A stretch of DNA of 64,000 bases from Burkholderiales bacterium (GTDB lineage: Bacteria; Pseudomonadota; Gammaproteobacteria; Burkholderiales; Burkholderiaceae_C): NCBI GenBank assembly GCA_016000265.1, contig JAECRL010000011.1, positions 94,747-158,746 on the forward strand. Direction: 5' to 3'. The translations under genes were made by a program, and so were the position numbers. Shown here in pieces: positions 50,566 to 59,832 of the stretch (position 1 is the stretch's first letter; every line of letters starts with the position of its first letter). The notes beneath the pieces are model-generated. The model had not been told where the DNA came from and made no database searches. It worked only from the letters and a program-made list of their open reading frames with translations.

Positions 50566-51249
50566 TTGACTTCCTCCACCGATTCCGGCCTGCGGCCGCG
50601 GGCATACGACCTGGTTGTCTTCGACTGGGACGGCACCCTTTACGATTCCACCGCGCTGATCGTGCGCTGCATCCAGTCGGCCTGCGCCGACCTGGGCCTG
50701 CCCGTGCCCCCTCCGCAAGACGCGGCCTACGTCATCGGCCTGGGCTTGCACGACGCCTTGGCCCACGTGGCGCCCACGCTGGATCCGGCCCGTGTGCCCG
50801 AGTTGGGCTTGCGCTACCGCCACCACTATTTCAACCGCCAGCATGAGCTGTCGCTGTTTGACGGCGTGTTGCCCATGCTGCAGTCCCTCAAGGAGCGCAA
50901 CCACTGGCTGGCTGTGGCCACGGGCAAGTCGCGCTCCGGGTTGGATGAAGCGCTCACCCACGTGGCGCTTCAGGGGGTCTTCGACGGTTCGCGCACGGCC
51001 GATGAGACCGTCTCCAAACCCCACCCTCGCATGCTGCTGGAGTTGATGCGTGAATTCGGCGTGGAGCCGCAGCGGACCCTGATGATCGGGGACACCACGC
51101 ACGATTTGCAGCTGGCGCTCAACGCCGGTGCGCACAGCGTGGCCGTCAGCTACGGTGCCCACGAGCCGGAGGCCTTCGCTGACTTTCCCACCCGCTTCGT
51201 CGCGCACTCCACCCCCGAGCTCCACGACTGGCTGTCCCGCCATGCCTGA
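50566..51249 (+). CDS. HAD-IA family hydrolase (phosphoglycolate phosphatase-like)
   Basis: This phosphatase of the haloacid dehalogenase superfamily has motif I DLVVFDWDGTLYDST, motif II LAVATGKSRSG, the lysine in SKPHPRMLLEL and motif III LMIGDTTHDLQLALNAG. The start is uncertain: GTG at 50509 (inside rluC), GTG at 50530 and TTG at 50566 are all in frame; I list the shortest. It overlaps the Rieske gene by 8 nt. The rluC-HAD order is common, and the substrate is probably a small phosphate ester. Confidence 0.85.
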   Translation: MTSSTDSGLRPRAYDLVVFDWDGTLYDSTALIVRCIQSACADLGLPVPPPQDAAYVIGLGLHDALAHVAPTLDPARVPELGLRYRHHYFNRQHELSLFDGVLPMLQSLKERNHWLAVATGKSRSGLDEALTHVALQGVFDGSRTADETVSKPHPRMLLELMREFGVEPQRTLMIGDTTHDLQLALNAGAHSVAVSYGAHEPEAFADFPTRFVAHSTPELHDWLSRHA

Positions 51250-51619
51250 GCGCCACCTGGAGCCCCAGGCGCTGTGCGCGTCGTCCGAGCTGCAAGAGGG
51301 CGGTGACGCCGTGACCTTCGAGGTCATGGAGTTCGGGCGGCCCGCTCCGGCCTTCGCCGTGCGCTTTGACAACGTCGCCGTCGCGTACCTCAACCGCTGT
51401 GCCCACGTTCCCGCCGAGATGGACTGGCAGCCGGGCAAGTTCTGGGATCAGGATCGACGCTTCATCATCTGCTCGGTGCATGGCGCCTTGTACGATCCGG
51501 GCAGTGGACGCTGCGTCAGCGGACCGTGCCCCGGCGCCCGCTTGCACGCCATCCGCTTGAAGGAAGAGGGTGGCCAGGTCCATTGGTATCCTTCCGATCG
51601 CCTCCAGCCGCTGTCCTGA
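51242..51619 (+). CDS. Rieske [2Fe-2S] domain protein
   Basis: This 125-residue protein is a stand-alone Rieske ferredoxin. The cluster ligands are the C-x-H of NRCAHVP (about residue 57) and the C-x-x-H of ICSVHGALYDPGSGRCVSGPCPG (about 79). It probably donates electrons to an oxygenase or reductase not encoded nearby. It is coupled to the HAD gene upstream and lies 51 nt before the S49 peptidase gene. Confidence 0.9.
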   Translation: MPERHLEPQALCASSELQEGGDAVTFEVMEFGRPAPAFAVRFDNVAVAYLNRCAHVPAEMDWQPGKFWDQDRRFIICSVHGALYDPGSGRCVSGPCPGARLHAIRLKEEGGQVHWYPSDRLQPLS

Positions 51620-51670
51620 TCACCGAGCCTCTGCTCGTTCCCCTCCTCGTTTCACCACACCAGCCCCCTC

Positions 51671-52621
51671 ATGGACGCTTCCACGCCCGACCCCAAGCCC
51701 GAGGCCCAGGCGGCCTTGTTCAATGAACTCGCTCGCGTCTACCTGGATCAACAGCGCCGCGACGCCCGCTGGCGCCGCCTGTGGCGCCTGCTGTGGCTGG
51801 GTGTGGCCATCAGCCTGGTCTGGGCGGCCTGGGAGTCGGTGCCTGCGGCCCACACGCCGGTCACCCGCCACACCGCCATGGTCGAGGTGCGAGGCGAGAT
51901 CGCCATGGAGACCGAGGCCAGCGCCGACAACCTCATGACGGCTTTGCGCAGTGCGTTCGAGGACGAAGGCGCTCAGGCGGTGGTGCTGCGCATCAACTCA
52001 CCTGGCGGCAGCCCGGTTCAGGCGGGCCTGGTCAACGACGAGGTGCGCCGACTGAAAGCGCTGCACAAGAAGAAGGTCTACGCGGTCTGCGAGGAAATGT
52101 GCGCCTCGGCGGCTTACTACATCGCGGTCTCGGCCGACCAGATCTACGTCGACAAGGCCTCCATCGTGGGCTCCATCGGCGTGCTGATGGACGGTTTCGG
52201 TTTCGTCGGGGCGATGGACAAGCTCGGTGTGGAGCGCCGGCTGCTGACGGCGGGTGAGAACAAGGCCATGCTGGACCCGTTCTCGCCTGTGAATCCGCAA
52301 CACGAGGGCTACGCCCGCGCCATGCTCGACCAGATCCACCAGCAGTTCATCGGCGTGGTCAAGCAGGGCCGAGGCAAGGCCCTCAAGGGCGCGCCCGAAA
52401 CCTTCACCGGCTTGTTCTGGAACGGTGAGCAGGCCGTGCAGATGGGCCTGGCTGATCACCTCGGCAGCCTCGACCACATCGCACGTGACGTCGTCAAGGC
52501 GGCCGACATCGTGAACTACACCCAGGAAGAAAACCTGGCTGAGCGTCTGGCCAAGCGCTTCGGCGCGGCCATGGGCTCGGGCGCGGTGAAGGCCCTGCGC
52601 AGCGGCACGGGCATCCGCTGA
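51671..52621 (+). CDS. sppA: S49 family signal peptide peptidase (SppA-like)
   Basis: This membrane-bound serine protease, which degrades cleaved signal peptides, has 316 residues. One N-terminal helix (LWRLLWLGVAISLVWAAWESV) is followed by the ClpP-like fold with RINSPGGSPVQAGLVNDEV, the nucleophile in CEEMCASAAYYIAVSADQIYVDKASIVGSIGV (Ser of CASAAYY) and the general-base lysine region near ENKAMLDPFSP. It is the short single-domain form. Confidence 0.92.
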   Translation: MDASTPDPKPEAQAALFNELARVYLDQQRRDARWRRLWRLLWLGVAISLVWAAWESVPAAHTPVTRHTAMVEVRGEIAMETEASADNLMTALRSAFEDEGAQAVVLRINSPGGSPVQAGLVNDEVRRLKALHKKKVYAVCEEMCASAAYYIAVSADQIYVDKASIVGSIGVLMDGFGFVGAMDKLGVERRLLTAGENKAMLDPFSPVNPQHEGYARAMLDQIHQQFIGVVKQGRGKALKGAPETFTGLFWNGEQAVQMGLADHLGSLDHIARDVVKAADIVNYTQEENLAERLAKRFGAAMGSGAVKALRSGTGIR

Positions 52622-52644
52622 TCGACGGGCCGGCGGCTTGTTTC

Positions 52645-53487
52645 TCAGTCGTCCATCCCGCGCAGCAGGCGGGAGGCGGCGTCGGGGGAAATGTTGAGCA
52701 GTTGCCCGACGTCGGCGACGTCATCGGGCAGGGCGGCCAGGCAGTGCGGGTCGTCCCAGCCGTGTTGGGTGTGCCGCGCGATGCGCACGCCCAGCGCAAC
52801 CGAGCGCACCTTGGGGTCGTTGGCCAGGCGCTCGTCCGTGCAATGGATGAGCAGGTCGGGCAGCTGCCAGCGCCGCATCAGCACCTGAGCGAGGTCCTGC
52901 AACTGGATGCCCAAGACCTCGCGCTGAACGAGCGACGAACGCAAGGTGTGGTCGTCTGCCAGTCGGCGCGAGATGGTCAGCGCCAGCTCGGGTGCCAGGC
53001 ACCACAGCAGCATTTCAGCGAAGCCATGCAGCAAGGCGGCCTCCTGGATGACGACCGCGTCCTGATCCTGTCGCTTGAGCGCAAAGCCCATGGCGAAGTG
53101 CGCGGCGCGTCTCGAGCGCCGGATCACCGACTGCAGCCCGTCCAGGGCCTCGGGCTGATCCGCGAGCAGCTCGCTGACCGAGATGGGGTGCTCGAAGGCC
53201 GTGAAAAAGGGCCCGACGCCTTGCATGACGATGGCGCCCACCAGCGTTTCCGGCGGCTCCACGCTCAGGCGCGTGCAGTAGCGCGAGACGTGCACCAGCA
53301 CCTTGAGCGTCATGAGGGGGTCGGCGCTGAGGTTCTCGGCCAGGGTGTGGGCGTCCATGTCCCCACGGGCGTCTTCAATCTGGCGCAGCAGCGCGAGTTC
53401 AGCAACCGATTCAGGCAGGATCGGGATGTCGGCCTTCTCGAAGGCGTTGACCCAGGCCTCCAGCGAGGGCAGCGGCTGGTGGATCAT
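52645..53487 (-). CDS. HDOD domain signalling protein
   Basis: This 280-residue protein is made of an HDOD domain, an HD-related output domain without the metal-binding HD pair. Characteristic segments are IPILPESVAELALLRQIEDARGD and LSADPLMTLKVLVHVSRY. It lacks an attached sensory or GGDEF/EAL domain. It converges with sppA. Its partner and signal are unknown. Confidence 0.85.
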   Translation of the reverse strand: MIHQPLPSLEAWVNAFEKADIPILPESVAELALLRQIEDARGDMDAHTLAENLSADPLMTLKVLVHVSRYCTRLSVEPPETLVGAIVMQGVGPFFTAFEHPISVSELLADQPEALDGLQSVIRRSRRAAHFAMGFALKRQDQDAVVIQEAALLHGFAEMLLWCLAPELALTISRRLADDHTLRSSLVQREVLGIQLQDLAQVLMRRWQLPDLLIHCTDERLANDPKVRSVALGVRIARHTQHGWDDPHCLAALPDDVADVGQLLNISPDAASRLLRGMDD

Positions 53488-53598
53488 GGCGAGCCCCTTG
53501 CAAATGTGGCCTCAGCTTAACAAAGGCCGCGCTGAGGGGCGCGCGGAAAAACACCCGAAGCGGCGTGCAGTTCTCACGCCACCTCGCCTTGCGTGGCC

Positions 53599-54183
53599 TC
53601 ACTTGGCGCTGAGCAGGCCTTCTTTGAGTTCATCGTCCACGGGTTTGTTGCCCAGCCAGATCTTCAGCACGGCGGCGTAAAAGTCGTCGCCAGCGATGTC
53701 GGCGCCTTTTTGGACACCGTTGACCAGGGTGCGGGTGCCCGAGCCGGGGACGAAGTTCAGCTGGATGGCCGTGCCTTTCTTGACCAGACCGAACGCGATC
53801 ATGGTCTTGCGGATGTCTTCCAGGCGGGCCTCGTGTTTGGCGATCTCGGCCTCGGGGTTGTTTTTGCGGAAGCCTTTGATCATGGCGTCGGCGAAGTCTT
53901 CGCCCGTGAGGTCGCGCAGCAGCACGATCTGCATGCTCTTGGCGCCGGGCTGGCTCAACACGGCCTGAGCCGATGCGTCGCGCTTGGCCACGTAGAGGCC
54001 GGCGGCGTACACGTCGATCACGATGCGCACGCGCACGCCGGCGCCGTTGAGTTGCAAAGCCTGGCCGGCCACGGTCGTGGTGTCGGCGAACTTGACGCCC
54101 CGAACTTCAACGGCCTGCGCGGGCAGTGCGATGAAGGCGGCGGCTGCCAGGGCGAGGGCCCAGGCGGGAATCTGCTTGAACAT
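53599..54183 (-). CDS. Chalcone isomerase-like exported protein
   Basis: This 194-residue protein has a signal peptide (FKQIPAWALALAAAAFIALPAQA) followed by a chalcone-isomerase-like domain (VEVRGVKFADTTTVAGQALQLNGAGVRVRIVIDVYAAGLYV). Bacterial members are periplasmic with no known enzymatic role; flavonoid isomerisation should not be assumed. The start at 54183 was chosen to place the signal peptide first. Confidence 0.85.
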   Translation of the reverse strand: MFKQIPAWALALAAAAFIALPAQAVEVRGVKFADTTTVAGQALQLNGAGVRVRIVIDVYAAGLYVAKRDASAQAVLSQPGAKSMQIVLLRDLTGEDFADAMIKGFRKNNPEAEIAKHEARLEDIRKTMIAFGLVKKGTAIQLNFVPGSGTRTLVNGVQKGADIAGDDFYAAVLKIWLGNKPVDDELKEGLLSAK

Positions 54184-54389
54184 GCGGGATCCTGCGATGA
54201 AAAGGGTCGGGGTCACGGTGATGGCACCGGACCGGACCACGGCCACCCGTCATGCAACGGGCGTCCTCTGCGTCAGGCCGATGCGCGCAAGTCAGTTCGC
54301 GTCAGCAAACTGCATCGGAAAGGACTGTATCTTGCATCAGAATGGCGACCCATCACGGCTCGGGGCGCCTCGTGCGCCCGCAACCACAC

Positions 54390-55166
54390 ATGGCATTCCT
54401 CGTCATCGACATCGGCAACACCCGCCTCAAGTGGGGCCTCTATGCCCAACCCACCCCGGGTGCCGACCTGCTGGCGCATGGCGCGGTGGTGCTGGAAGAC
54501 ATCGATTACCTGTGGGAGTTGTACTGGCGCAACCTGCCGGTGCCGCCTCAGGCCATGCTGGGCTGTGTTGTGGCCGGCGACGCGATCAAGCGCCGCGTGG
54601 AAGAGCAGCTCATCGAGGGCTGGGGGCTGCAGGCTCGCTGGGTTTCGGCGTCCGCCGCCGCGGGTGGCGTGGTCAATGGCTACGAGCACCCGCAGCGCCT
54701 GGGCGCCGACCGCTGGGCGGCCATCATCGGGGCGCGTCAGCGCGCCTTGCAGCAGTCGCCGAGCAACCCGCCTCCGGTGCTGGCCGTGATGGTCGGCACG
54801 GCCGTGACGGTCGATGCGGTGGACGCTGCCGGGCGCTTCCTGGGCGGGCTCATCTTGCCGGGCTTTGGCCTCATGTACCGCGCCCTGGAGAGCGGCACCG
54901 CCGGCCTCAAGGTGCCCACCGGCGAGGTCAGTGACTTCCCCACCAACACCAGCGACGCGCTGATGAGCGGCGGCACCGACGCCATCGCCGGGGCCATCGA
55001 GCGCTCCTTGCGCCGCTTGCGCGTGCGCACCGGTCGGGAGCCGCTGTTGATCATGTCGGGCGGCGCGGTCTCGCGCTTGTCACACGTTGAAGAACTTCAG
55101 GTCACGGTGGCCGAGAACCTGATCTTCGAGGGGCTGTTGACTCTGGCGGCGCAGACGGGCGGCTGA
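54390..55166 (+). CDS. coaX: Type III pantothenate kinase (CoaX)
   Basis: CoaX phosphorylates pantothenate, the first step of CoA synthesis. This 258-residue protein has the ASKHA-fold motifs [28 protein letters not shown] and [25 protein letters not shown], and [11 protein letters not shown] near the end. The start is the ATG at 54390; the longer upstream frame is not needed. In many Burkholderiales it follows birA, which is absent here. Confidence 0.95.
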   Translation: MAFLVIDIGNTRLKWGLYAQPTPGADLLAHGAVVLEDIDYLWELYWRNLPVPPQAMLGCVVAGDAIKRRVEEQLIEGWGLQARWVSASAAAGGVVNGYEHPQRLGADRWAAIIGARQRALQQSPSNPPPVLAVMVGTAVTVDAVDAAGRFLGGLILPGFGLMYRALESGTAGLKVPTGEVSDFPTNTSDALMSGGTDAIAGAIERSLRRLRVRTGREPLLIMSGGAVSRLSHVEELQVTVAENLIFEGLLTLAAQTGG

Positions 55167-55174
55167 GGCCTTCG

Positions 55175-56497
55175 TCAGAGGATGAAGCGCGAGAGGTCCT
55201 CGTTGCGCGACAGCTCGCCCAGGCGCCGGTCGACCTCCGCTGCGTCGACCTCATGCGCCACGCCCGACATGCCCGGTGCGTGAAAGGAGAGGTCTTCCAG
55301 CAGCCGCTCCATGACCGTGGCCAGTCGCCGCGCGCCGATGTTCTCGGTGCGTTCGTTGACGTCGCAGGCGATCTGCGCGAGCCGACGGATGGCCTCGGGC
55401 TGGAAGCTCAGGCTCACCCCTTCGGCAGCCAGCAGGGCCTGATACTGCTTGATCAGGCTGGCCGCGGGCTGCGTGAGGATCGCCTCGAAGTCGTCGACGG
55501 ACAGGGACGACAGCTCGACGCGGATCGGGAATCGGCCTTGCAGCTCGGGGATGAGGTCGCTCGGTTTGCTCAGGTGGAAGGCGCCGGAGGCGATGAACAG
55601 GATGTGGTCGGTGCGCACCATGCCGTGCTTGGTGCTCACGGTGGTGCCCTCCACCAGCGGCAGCAGGTCCCGCTGCACACCTTGCCTGGAGACCTCGGCG
55701 TTGTGCCCCTCGCCGCGGCTGGCCACCTTGTCGATCTCGTCGATGAAGACGATGCCGTTCTGTTCGGTGCGCTCCAGCGCCAGCGCCCGGATGTCGTCTT
55801 CGTTGACCAGGCGAGCCGCCTCTTCCTCGATCAATTGCTGGCGCGCCTGGGCCACCGTCACCTTGCGTGACTTGCGCTGCTGCTTGCCGACCTGCGCAAA
55901 CAGGCCGCGCAGTTGATCGGCCATTTCTTCCATGCCCGAAGGGCTGATGATGTCCACCGCAGCGGCCTTGGCGTCGGAGAGTTCGATGTCGATGTCGCGC
56001 TCATCCAGCGTGCCCTCCCGCAGGCGCTTGCGCATCACCTGGCGAGCGGTGTTGTCCGGCTGCGCCTGACCCAGTTCGTGGCGAGGCGGGGGCACCAGCA
56101 CGTCCAGGATGCGCTCTTCGGCGGCGTCCTCGGCCTGGGCTCGCTTGGCCACCATCTGGCGCTGGCGTTCCTCCTTGATCGCCATCTCGACGAGGTCGCG
56201 GATGATGGTGTCGACGTCCTTGCCCACATAGCCGACTTCCGTGAACTTGGTCGCCTCCACCTTGATGAAGGGGGCGTCGGCCAGGCGTGCCAGGCGGCGG
56301 GCGATCTCGGTCTTGCCCACGCCGGTGGGGCCGATCATGAGGATGTTCTTGGGTGTGATCTCGCTGCGCAGCGTGGCGTCGACCTGCTGGCGGCGCCAGC
56401 GGTTGCGCAGGGCGATGGCCACGGCGCGTTTGGCTTGGGGCTGGCCGACGATGTGGCGGTCCAGTTCGGTGACGATGTCTTGCGGTGTGAGGCTCAT
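55175..56497 (-). CDS. hslU: ATP-dependent protease ATPase subunit HslU
   Basis: HslU is the AAA+ unfoldase of the HslUV protease. This 440-residue protein has Walker [16 protein letters not shown], Walker [13 protein letters not shown], the I domain insert between them, and the C-terminal EDLSRFIL tail that docks into HslV. It follows hslV by 6 nt in one operon. All motifs are intact. Confidence 0.98.
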   Translation of the reverse strand: MSLTPQDIVTELDRHIVGQPQAKRAVAIALRNRWRRQQVDATLRSEITPKNILMIGPTGVGKTEIARRLARLADAPFIKVEATKFTEVGYVGKDVDTIIRDLVEMAIKEERQRQMVAKRAQAEDAAEERILDVLVPPPRHELGQAQPDNTARQVMRKRLREGTLDERDIDIELSDAKAAAVDIISPSGMEEMADQLRGLFAQVGKQQRKSRKVTVAQARQQLIEEEAARLVNEDDIRALALERTEQNGIVFIDEIDKVASRGEGHNAEVSRQGVQRDLLPLVEGTTVSTKHGMVRTDHILFIASGAFHLSKPSDLIPELQGRFPIRVELSSLSVDDFEAILTQPAASLIKQYQALLAAEGVSLSFQPEAIRRLAQIACDVNERTENIGARRLATVMERLLEDLSFHAPGMSGVAHEVDAAEVDRRLGELSRNEDLSRFIL

Positions 56498-56503
56498 GTC
56501 GGC

Positions 56504-57052
56504 TCAGCCCAGCGTTTCCAGGGTGTGGTTCTGGTTGGTGTAGATGCACAGGTCGCCTGCGATCTCCAGCGACCGCTTGACGACGTCGGCGGCGCTCAGT
56601 TCGGTGTGTTGCACCAAAGCGCGTGCCGCCGCCTGGGCGTAAGCGCCTCCTGAGCCGATGGCGACGATGCCGTGCTCGGGCTCCAGCACGTCGCCGTTGC
56701 CGGTGATGATGAGGGAGCTCTCCAGGTCGGCCACGGCCAGCATGGCCTCCAGCTTGCGCAGCACGCGGTCGGTGCGCCAGTCGCGCGTGAGGTCCACGGC
56801 GGCGCGCTGCAGGTGCCCCTGGTGCTTCTCCAGCTTGGCCTCAAAACGCTCGAACAGGGTGAAGGCGTCCGCCGTGGCGCCAGCGAAGCCGGCCAGCACG
56901 CGATCTTTGTGGAGCCGTCTGACCTTGCGGGCGCTGGCTTTGACGACGATGTGGCCGAGGGTGACCTGACCGTCGCCGCCCATGGCAACCTGCCAGCCGG
57001 TGGGGGTCTGGCGGCGCACGCTGACGATGGTGGTGCCGTGATACGAGTCCAT
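56504..57052 (-). CDS. hslV: ATP-dependent protease peptidase subunit HslV
   Basis: This threonine peptidase forms the proteolytic chamber of HslUV. It has 182 residues; the N-terminal propeptide MDSYHG is removed to expose the catalytic Thr of TTIVSVRR. Other family blocks are [37 protein letters not shown] and [17 protein letters not shown]. It lies directly upstream of hslU. Heat-shock control is likely by analogy, but no heat-shock promoter is evident in the 106 nt before it. Confidence 0.98.
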   Translation of the reverse strand: MDSYHGTTIVSVRRQTPTGWQVAMGGDGQVTLGHIVVKASARKVRRLHKDRVLAGFAGATADAFTLFERFEAKLEKHQGHLQRAAVDLTRDWRTDRVLRKLEAMLAVADLESSLIITGNGDVLEPEHGIVAIGSGGAYAQAAARALVQHTELSAADVVKRSLEIAGDLCIYTNQNHTLETLG

Positions 57053-57158
57053 GCAGAAGGCGCGGCGGGGGCGCGAAGCGGATGAACGGGGGAGGTGGGG
57101 GCATCCGCCGGGCGTTTCAAGCCCCCCGACTCAGGTGCGCCCAAGGCGCGCCGTCGAT

Positions 57159-58946
57159 TCAAACGGTCTGGAGCTTGACCGTGGCGTGCTCGTTGATGCC
57201 CATGGCGCCGAAGAACAGCGCCACCAGTCGGTGCGGGTTCAGGAAAATCACGTGCCGCTCCTCGGAGCGGCGCGCCAGCACCCAGTTGAGCAGGTCACCT
57301 GCGGCGATGAAGTCCACGCGCAGCAGGTGGCTGCAGTCGATCTCCAGCGAGATGCTGGCGCCGAGCTGGTCGTCCAGTCGACCCAGGGTGGAGCCGATGT
57401 CGCCGACGAGCTGGCCCGACAGGTTCAATGCGGCCACTTGAACGAACTCGATGTCCTGGTGCACCTGCGATTCCACGAAGCTGGTGGTGACCTCGCTGAC
57501 GTGCGACATGGGGGCCGTCGGGGCGCTGATCGCGTCGCGTTGCTCCCTGACGGTGCAGCGCGTGGCTTCCCAAGACGGAGGCGATTGCTCGTAGGTGACG
57601 CAGTAGTCGATGGCGACTTCGTCGAACTGAACCGGTTGGTTGACCAGCCTGAGCACGTCAAGTCGGAGCATCCAGTAGGCGGGGTCGATGTCCCGGCTGC
57701 CGGTGGGGGTGGCGTCTTCCAGCAAGCGCAGCAACTGGTCCGAGCCCGCCCAGATGAGTTCCATGGGCTCGCGAGCCCACTGTTTGAGCAGCATGCTGAG
57801 CTGGTGCGCGGCCTGAGGCGTGACCTGGGTGAGATCCTGCCAGTCGATGCGCCAGGGGCGTGGCAGCTGCAGCATGGCCACTCGCAGCAGGGAGATGCCA
57901 TCCTGGTCGAGCACAGCCGGGGCGATCCAGCCGGGCTGGGGGGCATCCCAGTCGGGGCCTTCGGCTGCTTCTCCGGCTTCGGTCGAGGGGCCGGAGAACG
58001 CGTCTGATTCACTGAGGCTCGGCACGGCGGGGGGCGGCGCCGAAGATGCGGTCAGCGCAGCGGGCGAGCCTTCGGCGCGGTCCATGTGCTGAGCCACGCG
58101 CTGAGGCAGCGAGTACCACTGCGGCGCAGACACGCCGAATTGCTGCGCGAACGACACCGCGAGGTTGTCGAATTTGTGCGGCAGGTCAAGCGCCCGATAC
58201 AGGTCGAACAGGACCATCCACGTTTCGGCGTGGTGATGGCGAACGGCCCCGGGCTGCACCAGCGTCAGCAGGCACTGTTCGCATTGATCGAAGTCGGCGT
58301 TGGCGAAGGCGATGACCGCCTCGTCAAGTTCCGGGTCGTGGGCCATTTCGACCACCTGGAGGCCGCCGGGTGCGGTGGGGGCCATCGGGGGGATGGGCGT
58401 GGCCTGCCCGGGCATGCGAGGCACCTGGGCTCGAGCGGCATCGAGCACGGCCTGAGAGACCTGCGGTGTGTCGCGACGCGCGGGCGGACTGGCTGACGGC
58501 GCCAGTGAGCTGGGGGCCGTGATGGGCAGGTCCACCGAGCCACCGGGCACCGTGGGCAGCGCCGCGGCTTGCGACGGGGTGACCTGATTGCGCCCGCTGG
58601 CGCCCACCATCTGGAGTTCGATTTCGTCGATCTTGGCCTTGACCGTGCTGTCCGAGCGGGCGCCGCTCTGAGGGCGTGACTCGGGGTCGAGGTTGGAGAT
58701 GCTGCCCATGGCCAGGGCGGCGTCCGGGTTCAATCCCTCGCGGCGGATCTTGCGCAGCATGTCGAGTTCGCGCTTGCGCACGAAGTCATTGCGCCGCTTG
58801 CGCTCGATCATCGCCTTGATTTCGGTCTTGGCGTAGTCGCTTTCAGCTGGATCCGATGGGGGCGCGTCCAACTCCGCCCAATCCGTGGTCGGATTGGCGA
58901 CGAAGCGCACCACCTTGCGCAGGAAACTGCCGGAGTCCTTGCTCAT
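57159..58946 (-). CDS. STAS-domain protein of unknown function
   Basis: This 595-residue protein has a charged N-terminus (KTEIKAMIERKRRNDFVRKRELDMLRKIRREG), a Pro/Ser-rich linker to about residue 190, and a tetratricopeptide-like helical part (AVIAFANADFDQCEQCLLTLV, about 210). The C-terminal half resembles STAS/MlaB-type folds (ISLEIDCSHLLRVDFIAAGDLLNWV, about 545). It sits between dksA and hslV on the same strand, a conserved position in Burkholderiales. Function unknown. Confidence 0.75.
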   Translation of the reverse strand: MSKDSGSFLRKVVRFVANPTTDWAELDAPPSDPAESDYAKTEIKAMIERKRRNDFVRKRELDMLRKIRREGLNPDAALAMGSISNLDPESRPQSGARSDSTVKAKIDEIELQMVGASGRNQVTPSQAAALPTVPGGSVDLPITAPSSLAPSASPPARRDTPQVSQAVLDAARAQVPRMPGQATPIPPMAPTAPGGLQVVEMAHDPELDEAVIAFANADFDQCEQCLLTLVQPGAVRHHHAETWMVLFDLYRALDLPHKFDNLAVSFAQQFGVSAPQWYSLPQRVAQHMDRAEGSPAALTASSAPPPAVPSLSESDAFSGPSTEAGEAAEGPDWDAPQPGWIAPAVLDQDGISLLRVAMLQLPRPWRIDWQDLTQVTPQAAHQLSMLLKQWAREPMELIWAGSDQLLRLLEDATPTGSRDIDPAYWMLRLDVLRLVNQPVQFDEVAIDYCVTYEQSPPSWEATRCTVREQRDAISAPTAPMSHVSEVTTSFVESQVHQDIEFVQVAALNLSGQLVGDIGSTLGRLDDQLGASISLEIDCSHLLRVDFIAAGDLLNWVLARRSEERHVIFLNPHRLVALFFGAMGINEHATVKLQTV

Positions 58947-58960
58947 GTCTTGCCCGAGGC

Positions 58961-59638
58961 TCAGTCTCCGAACATTTTTTGCTTGAGCTCGCGACGCTGC
59001 TGGGCTTCCAGGGACAGCGTGGCGGTCGGGCGGGCGAGCAACCGGCCCAGGCCGATGGGCTCACCGGTTTCGTCACAAAAACCATACTCGCCGGAGTCGA
59101 TGCGCACCAGGGCCTGAGAGATCTTCTTGAGCAGCTTGCGTTCGCGGTCGCGCGTGCGCAGCTCCAGTGCGTGCTCTTCCTCGATGGTGGCGCGGTCGGC
59201 CGGGTCCGGCACGATGGAGGTGTCCTCGCGCAGGTGCTCGGTGGTCTCGCCGGCGTTCGACAGCAGGTCTTCCTTTTGAGCTTCCAGGCAGGCGCGGAAG
59301 AAGTCCAGCTGCTTGTCGCTCATGTATTCCGACTCCGGCATCGCCATGAGTTCGGCTTCGGTCAGGTCTCGGCCGGCCTTGTTTTTCCAGGCATTGGCGA
59401 GTTTGGTGTCAACCTTGGTGGTGGCGGAGGGCATGGTGTCGCTTGTTGTACTGATTTTTTTGGACGTCGAGCGGGGCTTGACGTCAGCTTCGGCCGTTGG
59501 GGCCGCAGCTTGAGGGGTGACGGTGGCGGATTGGGTGGCGGGGGTCTTGCGAGCAGCGGCCTTGACGGCCGAAGCGGACTTGGCCGAGCTGGGCTCGGCT
59601 GCAGGCGCCTTGTTTGTCGAGGCGGTGTTTTTCGTCAC
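58961..59638 (-). CDS. dksA: RNA polymerase-binding transcription factor DksA, cysteine-poor form
   Basis: DksA binds the RNA polymerase secondary channel and with ppGpp adjusts rRNA and amino-acid promoters. The 225-residue protein has an Ala/Thr/Lys-rich N-terminal extension of about 75 residues, then the core: SDKQLDFFRACLEAQKEDLL, the coiled-coil tip around DPADRATIEEEHALELRTRDRERKLL, and the C-terminal globular part YGFCDETGEPIGLGRLLARPTATLSLEAQQ. Of the four zinc cysteines of E. coli DksA only the first is kept, so it should not bind zinc in the usual way and resembles DksA2-type proteins. A COG0523 GTPase gene is next to it. Confidence 0.94.
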   Translation of the reverse strand: MTKNTASTNKAPAAEPSSAKSASAVKAAARKTPATQSATVTPQAAAPTAEADVKPRSTSKKISTTSDTMPSATTKVDTKLANAWKNKAGRDLTEAELMAMPESEYMSDKQLDFFRACLEAQKEDLLSNAGETTEHLREDTSIVPDPADRATIEEEHALELRTRDRERKLLKKISQALVRIDSGEYGFCDETGEPIGLGRLLARPTATLSLEAQQRRELKQKMFGD

Positions 59639-59832
59639 AGGATCCTCCTTCCCAAATTGCGTGATCCACAGACAGGGGGCGATTGGAACAACGCGGGGCC
59701 TTCAGGCAGCCGACGCCTCATCCAGACTGGAAGCGGCTTGCTGCGGGGCCGGTGGACCCCACAGGAAGCGCGCGGATTGTAGCCATGCTTGTGGTCGGTT
59801 TGCCCCAGGCTATCCCTCGAACCTGAGCTGAA